Shown piece after piece: positions 51,101-61,100 of a stretch of DNA of 64,000 nt. The DNA is taken from NCBI RefSeq assembly GCF_020085105.1, contig NC_058043.1, positions 19,520,667-19,584,666 of the forward strand. Direction: 5' to 3'. This DNA comes from Siniperca chuatsi (taxonomy: Eukaryota; Chordata; Actinopteri; Centrarchiformes; Sinipercidae). Position 1 is the stretch's first letter, and each line of letters opens with the position of its first letter. The notes beneath the pieces were generated by a model. The model did not search any database, was not told the origin of the DNA, and saw only the letters and a list, made by a program, of their open reading frames with translations. The position numbers and the translations under genes were made by a program.

Positions 51101-54100
51101 ACTGTAGATCCTCTAGTAATGAAAACTTCCCCCCATGACACAGTGTGTTTTTTTCACTGATCAAATCATAGCAGATCATTTACAGATGCACTGTGGGATA
51201 AGCTGAGCCTTTACATAGATAACAGCCCATGAAATTAAAACACTGCAGATCTGTTACACTCACCAATTACACTTAGTGTATAATTTTTACCATGAGATTA
51301 TTTCACTAAAAGATTCAGACATGTTGTAGCAGTTGAGTTGTTCAACAACAGATGGCTGACACAAGGATATCCTTTCAGTTTCCAGTTTCCACATTTGCGC
51401 GATAGAGATTTGCGGTTAACTGACCTGGATGGTGGTGTTTCCACCTTCCAGCAACGCAATAGCCAGGAGGATGCTTTCTTGGAAGACTCTGTCACTAGTG
51501 GTGTTCATGATGAGGTCAATGACCAGGTCAGAGGCTCCCTCTTTGTCCAGGTGGCACTGTACCTCTGCCAGGCCCATATCCCCGCGACTCAGGCCCCCAG
51601 GACCCCCTAATGCTGCAAGACAGAGATAGTGTGGCAGGCCAGATCAGAATCACATGTATCAGGCATATGGCCCATGAGATTAATACTTTCCAATGTAAAT
51701 TCCAACTATATATCAAATCTAATCAAATACAGTTTCAGCAGCAAAATTCCCTGCATTTAAAGAGGAGTTTAAAAAAATAGCGCAACTATTTGGCTGCAAA
51801 TTATTAAGTAATTTGCAGGTATTTAACAAAGAAAATAGCCAAAAATGCTAATGATAATCCTGAGTGGGATATAAGATGTTTAATGAGCTAGACAATGGTG
51901 CAATGAAGAAAAAGATCATTTTGGTCTTACTTTACAGTACTTGCTAGCTTATTTTACAATATCTGCAAATGCAGCAGCCTGATAAATTTTGTATTTATCT
52001 ACATATTATCTACGGTTTTCTTATTCTAGCCTGCCCCTTGCACTTAGGGCATTTTTCTTATTTTATAAAAAAATACATTTTTCATATTTGACACACCAAA
52101 CTGCAAAGCTTGATATTGAGATTTGACATACCATTGCACACAGCAACCTAAAATCAAACAAGGAAAAATATATCCTTTCAGATATGATTCTTTTAATCAT
52201 ACAGGGCAAAGACATTTATTGATTCAGGTTGAAGGGACAGTTCACCCCAAAAACAAAAATACATATTTTTCCTCTTACTTGTAGTGCTATTTATCCATTT
52301 AGATTGTTTTGGTGTGAGTTGTCGAGTTTTGGAGATATCAGCCGTAGAGATGTCTAAAAATGTTTAATATAATGGAATTATATGGCACTCGGCTTGTGGT
52401 GCCAAAGAACTACATTTGAAAAACTCAACAACAATGTCTCTTTCCAGGAATCATGACCCGGTTTACTCAAGATAATCCACATATTTGTTGTGAGCCGTTT
52501 CATGTAGGAACTATTTTGTTTCTACTGATAGTTCCTACATGAATCTGCTCACAACAAGGTCTGTGGATTATCTTGAGTAACCAGGTCATGATTTCTGTAA
52601 AAAGACATTGCTGCTGAGTTTTTCAAATACATTTTGTTGGCACTTTGAGCACCACAAGCCGAGTTCCATATAGTCCCATTATATAAAAAAAATGCAGACA
52701 TCTCTACGGCTGGTATCTGCAAAACTCGACAACTCACACCAAAATAAAAAGATAAATAGCACTACAGGTAAGAGGAAAAATATGTATTTTTGTTTTTGGG
52801 GTGAACTGTCCCTTTAACATAAAGGACAGATTATTTGTCCAAAGTCCAAAATGATTTACTTAACAGGCCACAAGCTCACTAAGATTTCTAACTACTGTGA
52901 TGCTAACCCTGTAAAGTTGTATAATTCATTGTACATGACTTTGCCTGCACAATCCCCCCGAGGCCTTAGCTTCAGGGTACATATGGAATTCTCAGCCTGG
53001 CTCTTGTTTCTGCAACAGGTGCAAAGGCTGTTTTTGCAGGAAGTAGCAGCCTGTCACCTAGCAACAGCGAAAAGTGGATCACACAGGGGAGGGGTATACT
53101 TCCTGTAGTCTGGAAGTTTGCCAACATCTTGGTGCACATGGGAGAGCTGGTGAACAAGGAACCGGGGTGATTTTCTCTGTGTCTTTGAGTTCATCACAAC
53201 TGTATAATACACAACTGTATAATACACATAATATGCATACGTCATAGTAAGCTGTCACACCCATGTTACACTGAATATTAAAATACTGCCCTTCGAGCCA
53301 CAGCAGACAGCATGCCATTCTGGTTACTAGTTCTATATGGCAGCACTGAATTTATATAAAAAGCAGACTCACAGCACATACCATTGGCACCAATATGTCC
53401 TCCAAAATCTATATGCAGATAAAATGTAACATATCAGAACCAATAGCTCAAATAGAAGTAGAACACTGCACAGAGATGCATTGCTTCAGTATTTTGACTA
53501 CAGATAGTAACACAAAGACCATGTTATCAGGTAATAAGATAAGTGTTGTGCTCTGTGTGCTCAAAGGCAGCTCACAGCACAACTCTGATGACCGGCTCAG
53601 GGCTAGACAGATCAGATAGAGTCCCATCCTTATATAACATTATTGAGAGAACCTTGCCTTACTACGACTTCAGGGGCAGAAAACATTTTGGCTAACCAAA
53701 AGGAAAAGGTTTATTTAGACTCCGAGAGTTGTAGTAGTAGTAGTCTGCAGCAAAGTCATGCTTCTCTTTGGCAGAGGCCTTTGGTTAATGCTTCACAGAA
53801 ACATCAGCTCAATTACAGATGTTGAAATCAGTGTTTTTATGGCCTTGTGTGCGCTAACTAAACTGCACTCATTTCCTGCTGCAAAAAATTTGCAACAAAC
53901 TTCTGTGTTAAGTGTCGAAATTGAGCAACAACAGCCATGGTGTCCCACCTGATTGGTTTTTGCTTGGTCCTACCGGACTGAGGGGGCCATTGCTAAATGA
54001 CGTCAGGCTGTCCCTCCGCCCACCACTTCGATGAAAGTTGCCATAGTAACGGTTCACCAGAATCTGTCTCAGTGCCTCGCCCTACGAGAGGAAAAGAAAG

Positions 54101-57100
54101 GGAAGGATGTAATGATGTGATGTCAGCAACGGGGAGAGGAGATGTTGTATAACAGGGATAACAAGCATCATCAGAGAGAACATTTTAGATACCAAAACAC
54201 ACCCATTGACCTCAGAATACGATAGCCTGCCTGCTATTACGACCACGCTCTGTAATCCATAGTTATGGAGTAACTACATATCAACTTTTCATTTTAAATA
54301 CTGAATTCAAATAATTCCTAAATTTCTATGCAAGGACAACTTGCAGGCATATCCTAAAGTTTATGTAATTTACCACCCACCCGACCAACATTGTTACGGT
54401 TATCATCAGCAGCAGTGACCCTGTGTAGTGACAATGTGAGGTTCTGGTTTTCACTTAGACAGACCTGGGGCCAGCCCTCCCACACTATGACTCATCCACT
54501 GTTGAGCAGTCAGCAGCACGACTTTGTCGTTGTTATGGCAACCGCAACCCGTAGCTACCTGACAGACCTCCCATGGGATAAAGTGTAGGAAATGAAAGAG
54601 GGTTTTTTTTGTGTTTGTGCGTGATTACGTGCAAATCATTGTCAACTGTGGGTGGTCCTCGATAGACGACAGCCGCATTATGTAAGCTCTGCTGCCATAG
54701 TTATGCTCTGGAGGTCAAGATTAGTTCATGTAGGAGGTGTGAATAAGACTATTCTCATCTTTTATTGGCAGGAGGTTCATCAACTGTATGTACTGTGTGT
54801 AACAGCACAGTAAGATCAGTCGTCGTCAGAAGATGATTCCCTGGTCTCATTGGGGAAACACTGCCTTTTTTCTTCTTGAGTCATGAGCCAAAATCCTTAT
54901 GGTTTCCTGTCTGAACGTCATCTAAACTGTTGGCACAAACCTGGCCTCTATCAAGGATTAGCAACTTACTGAAACTATGAAACCATCATGCTGGCACTTT
55001 ATACCTGATGACTCTTAATAACAATCCAAACAGAATTTTCATTATGCAGTTTTTTTTTTAACTTGATGAATTTGTTGAACTTATTTGCCAAAACAAAGTT
55101 GGTGATTAATAAAAAATACATTTTAGATATGGTGAAATTACTACCCTCCTGAAACAGATGCAGGACTGTGAATAACATGATGAGGACTGCTTGTTAGGGA
55201 CATTTAATCAACAGCTTAACAGCCGTTGAACATTCCTGCTTGCTAAATTATGCTCTTCTCTTGGAGATGATAATTATATATTGACAAACTCCAATCGATA
55301 TTCTTATTCTGGAATATCAATATTAGAGCTTGCCTCTTTAATGGAAACACCTGAGGCTCTGTAAAGTCACTGCATTACCATGAACTCCATGAGAGAAAGG
55401 AGACAGAGGGAAATGTGCTGTGGAAGTTATTAAAATGGTTTTCTTTTCATCTTTCAGTTAAACTTTAGTTAGCTGTGACTGAGTGGTAAGTTGTTACTGA
55501 AAGCAGTGAAGGGGAGTGATCTAAAACACAAAAAAAACAGGAAAAAGGTAATTTTTTTCATTCAAGATGCATGGTGTATGTCTAAAACGTGATGTCTCAC
55601 TATGAATCTCTGAGTTTTGAGTTAAGCTGCCATGCTGTTATGAGTACCTACCCTCTTCTGGTCCTCCAACAACTTCTCAGGCTGGTTCTGATCCAGCTGC
55701 TGGGTGCAGTGAGGAGTGTGAGCACAGTGATCCAACAGATACAAACACAGGGTTAGTATTCATGCAGCGCAGGAAAAGGCAATTGCCAGGTTAATAACCA
55801 CATCATGTACTTACTCAACAGTTTTAAGTGGTCATGCAAAGGTCTGCCCGGTGTGAATTGTCATGCATTTACTGCTATGTCAGAAACCAGGGAAGCGTTA
55901 TGGTTGTGGAGGGTTTAGAGAGCTGAGACAGGAGATGTGTACAGTGTTGACTAAAATGTTGAAAGATATGTCCAGTGTGGTTTGATCTTTTGTTCATTTT
56001 CTAAATTCACTTAACATCACTTTAAGTTATTTTTCTTATGTTTTTATAACCTTAGATATTTTCTTTTTTCCTTCATTTTAGCTGATTTTCTTTAAAAAAG
56101 GAGTAGTTAGACATTTTGGGAAATATACTTATTTGTTTTCTTGCCGAGAGTTAGTAAATATGAAGGTGGAGCTAAAGCAGTAGCTTAGCATAAAGACTGG
56201 AAACAGGGGGAAACAGCTAGCCTTGCTCTGTCCAGCACCTCTAAAGCTCAATTATTAACATAATCTCTAGTTTGTTTAATCCTTACAAAAACTGAAGCGT
56301 AAAACTTAAACTTCCTAGAGTCTGCGCTGGTCACGGTGATGGCAAGACCCCAGCAAGTCAAGAAAGAGAATAAGCATATATCCCAAAATTTCGAACTATT
56401 CTTTTAATATTTAAAGAAAATACAAAAACTGGGCAAAAACTGAGAAAAAACTGAAATCACACTGGAACAGTCATTTAAAGTCAGGGATGAGTAAACACAA
56501 GGTGAGAGGTTCTCACATGGGCCATGTTCTGAGCAAAATGAAACACACAATGATCAAATCTAGACTATTAAGAGCTGTTGTTTTCCCTGGTTCATTTTCT
56601 AATTTCCTTAATGGTTCACAAAAACAATGGGGATTCAGGTTAAACACCATTTTGCAGTATGAAAATCCAGTACCTCTATGTACATTATGTGTTCACTGAG
56701 GGAAAAGGAAATTGGTAAATGGCAATGCTCCACATAAATTGTTATGCAAAAAGAGTTACATAATCACACCAAAAGAAACCAGGTCACTAAACCAGTGACA
56801 CAGAGCTCCTTAGTGGCCATCTGTCACCAAAAACACAAAGGCCAAGAGACAGAGCAAGTGAAAGACAGAAAGGGTGAGAGAGCAAGAATAATAAACACAC
56901 TAGGATTTACAAAGTTTGACAGTTGAACTAGTCTCTCTCTGTTGGTATGTAGTGTTTCTTCTGTATGCACTAAATATGGTATGTTACCAGGGTTTTATCT
57001 ATATAATGTAATGACTCTGTTATTTACTTTTCGAGAGGCGCAAACTTGAGCCACACCAGTCAGACTCACGTCACATATCTGACGTCTTTCGATAAACTTT

Positions 57101-58091
57101 ACAAAAATCAAAAAAAGGCTTAAATCACAATCACTGTGATTTTCCCTGGATTTTAGCATTTTCACTTAACTTGGCTTGTTAACTTCCCCTAGACCAAATA
57201 GTAAAAAATTTTGCTACTGGACTTTCGTTGAGGCAGTTGCACAGAAAGGAAGCATCATTATAAACTCCCCCATCAGTTGGTGTCTAAAAATACGCCTCAC
57301 TGCTTGATAGAAATAAGATGGTGAGGATCTGAACATTTAGCTGGGCAACATGAGACGGAGGCCTCTGTAAACGAGGATCATGGTGCCACTGAAATTCAAC
57401 TAGTTTAGAGAGTTTGAAGCCACATGACCATCATGCTAGTGAATTACTCTGAACTACAGATAGGTGACACTTCACTTAGTTTCTACAAGTTTCTAGAACT
57501 GTTTTGGAGGAAAGTAACACAATTCTTCCAAAAGATATTCCCTCATTTGGTGTTTTGATGATGGTGGTGGAGAGCGTTGTCTAACATGTTGTTCCAAAAA
57601 TCACACATAGGTGTTCAACTGGATTGAGATCCGGTGACTGTGAAGGCTGTACATGATTCACATCCTTTTCATACTCACATATAGGTTCCTTAAACAGTGC
57701 AGTACAAACTACAGTACACTCTGGACCTTGCTTATGTATTATACAGTATAGCTGCACTGACAAAAGACATTTGTGCAGAGTCCCCTGCTCAAAAATAGCA
57801 CACAGCCCCTAGCCCGACACAGAACATCTTCACCCCAGGAATTAAATGCTCCCCAAACTCAAAAGCTTGATGTCCTTTGAAAACTATTTATTATTAGAAT
57901 TAATAAAAACAGGACCGTTTTCAGCTTTGTGACAGTATATTTTTTCAGATACTTGAATGGGTTTTTAATTTTTTTTTAGCTTAAGAAATATGAGAATTTG
58001 CTCAACCCATATAGGAACACTACAATTTTAGAGGTACATGCCCAGTGATCTCTCTCTGTCTCTCTCTGTATGAGAGAGACAGAGAGAGATC

Positions 58092-58130
<39 letters not shown>

Positions 58131-61100
58131 TTGTCAGTGTGGGTGGGGGCAGGGGCAAAAGCATAGTGAGACAGATCAAGAAAGTGAAAGTGACAGACAT
58201 AGACACAATGTGAAAGAAGAAAGGGAAAACACAGAATATACTCACATAAATGCTTTGGAATGCACAAAATGCAAATGCAAACGTTTCTAATATTTCCAGT
58301 ACTTTCGTTGACGAGCAAACCTCAAAGTTTATGACTTGTACTCGGCTTAGCACTTGAGAAATTATTTGGATTTTTAGTGTCAAGATGTCAAACTTACTTT
58401 TGACACGTGCAACAATTGATTTGATCCCACCTGAAGACAACTTAGTAGGACAGAGTTCAACAGCAGGTCAGGGGGCTGCACACTCAGTACTCAACATTTT
58501 CCACAAGTCTGTGGACACCACATCCAACCACAAAGCAATATGCTGATCAGAGTAGATATGTGCAGTTAATCAGCCCCAGTCTGACCATAGACACCACAGA
58601 GTAACCCCTCACAGCTGCCACATCCGCCCCTATTGCAGAGCATTCCACCAAACTGGAAACTCCCCGGGGCAAACCCCTGATCATGCTCGCACCTCTCAGT
58701 TCAACAATGGAGGAAATAAATGAGCGTGCACACACATGCACATAGAGTGCATTCTACGTAATTAGGTGACTTTTCTAAAAGTGCGTAAATAAACATGTCA
58801 TTGAGTCTTTGCAGGCTGAGACTGAGTCATAGTTAAACCAGTGGTGAATGACATGAAAACTGGGGTTTACCACTTGGCAGCTCGTTATGCGCAGACAGAA
58901 ATGCAGACTAAATTAAAAGACTGTGCCTCTGTCATTTTCATTGCAACTGACATACTTCTATACCAGCACTGTAAAATTAATTTCTGTCTTGAACAGAGTG
59001 AGCAATGCATCTAAAAGTCGAAAGAAGATTTTTTTCTTCTAAATCCGTCCACCGGCAAGCTTGCCAAGGGAAGAAACAGGGAGGTGAAAGGGATGAAACA
59101 TGACTTACTTCCAACACGGCGGGCTTGCATAACTGCTTTGACTAGACCATGCACACGCACACACACGGCCAGGTGAAGAGGGGAGACAGAAAGCAAAAGC
59201 TCAACACTGTGTATCCTGAACTCCTCTGGCTCTTACATAAGTCTGACAGCCAAAGAGCAATGGATTTAGCTGATAATCACCTCCCTGACATTTAGCAACA
59301 GTATCGGTGTGGTTTGCACACATTGGGGAGGTCAAAAATACATCTCTTGCTATCTCCATTTCAAAAAAATGCCTTGATAATAACTTGCAGAATACTACTG
59401 TATAGATCAACCTCATGTGACACATATAAGCCATGTGTCCTATTCAGCAAGCTCACATATTCACCGTTCCTCTTTAATCATATACTATGCTATTCTGCTT
59501 TACTCAAAGGGCAACAGAAGAGACATCAGCCAACGATGCACTTTCATATCACACCTACGCAAACACTCACAGCCGACTCCATTAAGTTTACACAGAGTGG
59601 GTGTGTGTTTGCATCCAAGTGAGAAAGTGTGTGAGTGGAAGTGGGGAGTATTTGGAGTCGTTGAGGAATTGTGTCACAATGATTTAATGGCGCCAAAAGG
59701 GGAAAAAGAGGAGAAAAAGGGGCATGGGGGTGGGGCACTCTTACATCAGAGCTGCTTTTCATGTGTAGAGAGACAGAGATACAACATTTAACAGGTGTGT
59801 GTAGGGATCATTTCTCTCTCACACATGCAAACAGCCCTTCAGCTCCCACCCCTCCACCCCCATGACTGCAACTTACATTTATACACACAGGTGCACACAC
59901 ACACACACACACAGACAGACACACATACACACACGCAGGCAGTGTGCGTAAACAGCTCCTCCACACTTTTATTGGCAATTACTGCTGAAGGTCACACATC
60001 AGCGGAGGGGCTGAGTTCCAGGAAAAAAAGCCTGGTTCTTATGTAACCTCAGCCCAGAGTTGGCAGGGGCCCAGGAATCGTGCAGCTCTCAAGCAAGGAA
60101 AACTAGGACACAGCCTCAATGACTGCCACAGCCCCTCACAGCCCCACACACTTACAACACGTACACAGTCACAGTGCCCTCTATTGGCCCCTAAAGCAGA
60201 TACAGGGGAAACACCCTACAAAAACATGAACATTGACAGAGACAATAAAACACCTTGATGAAAAGAAAAAGAGAGGGACGGAAGTGATATGGCTTTTGTG
60301 GCTTTACTATATTCACCATCATCTTTTAGTGTAACCAGACATGGCCATTTTCCCCTGAACTGTTTGGAACAGATATGGAATGCCAGCCTATTTATTATTG
60401 TGAGCTCATTATCATTTTAAAAGTTATCACAGATTAAATGTAATGACAATTTCTTTTTATGTGTGCCACATGGTTATGTATATGATTATTGTCAGTTGAT
60501 CAATGCTGCATTCCGTTGTTCATTTTGTGTCTCTTATTTTTCTTTATTCATGTCTTTTTTATTTCTAATTAGTAAAAGCCTCAGAGAGGTCATGACGTCT
60601 CTTTTCACATCTGCTAGGAGTGTAAAATGAAATGTGACATCAGTATTAAACTGGAGTTAATGTTCAAATATACAGTAAATATGTCCCAAAATGACTTATT
60701 TGATATGGTGCTTACATTGGCAGAAATTAGGGCATCCAGTGTGAGAACAGTGAGCAGAGGCAAATGCTGCACTGGCAGTTTGCCCAGCCAGCAAGTGACT
60801 CACCTTGGAACTTGGAATAACACAACTCTCTTGGGCAACACGCAGTCAGCCACAGCACTCATCTCCCTACAGTATCTCTCTCTCTTTCTCACCGTTTTCA
60901 GTTGATCTAAACACCGGTTTAAGGCAGACAGTGCAGCAGGTGTGTAAGACAGAATCAGCCTACCAGTATTTGTTACCAGCTGTGCCTAGAGCCTCCGCTA
61001 CCTACAGCACACAGCCACAGCAGCTGCCACAGTACAGATACAGAACAACTACTAGTGTAACACAGACATAACAGCCAGACAGACATAGCAACCCAGGGAA

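Larger units (their letters stand above)
46384..51424 (-). other. itpr1 intron (5 kb) with G-rich and low-complexity blocks
   Basis: The flanking exons join directly in protein (NTTIQ|RSFFC), so no constitutive exon is missing. It contains the CGATTA repeat, G-rich runs at 47938-48175 and GT runs at about 49925. No alternative exon was recognised. Confidence 0.6.

Noticed and set aside
54037..54050. GTTGCCATAGTAAC, a strong X-box match
   Set aside because: It is the complement of codons for NRYYGN in an itpr1 coding exon, so the protein explains the sequence.
54529..54542. GTTGTTATGGCAAC, identical to the ttll3 X-box, inside an itpr1 intron
   Set aside because: It is an isolated match with no nearby start of a ciliary gene. 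A 14-mer with this structure can recur by chance, so I do not call it regulatory.
60804..60866. Possible 63-nt itpr1 exon with good acceptor and GTGAGT donor on the minus strand
   Set aside because: In the required phase it contains TGA, it has no similarity to IP3 receptors, and the flanking exons join well without it. At most it could be a poison exon.
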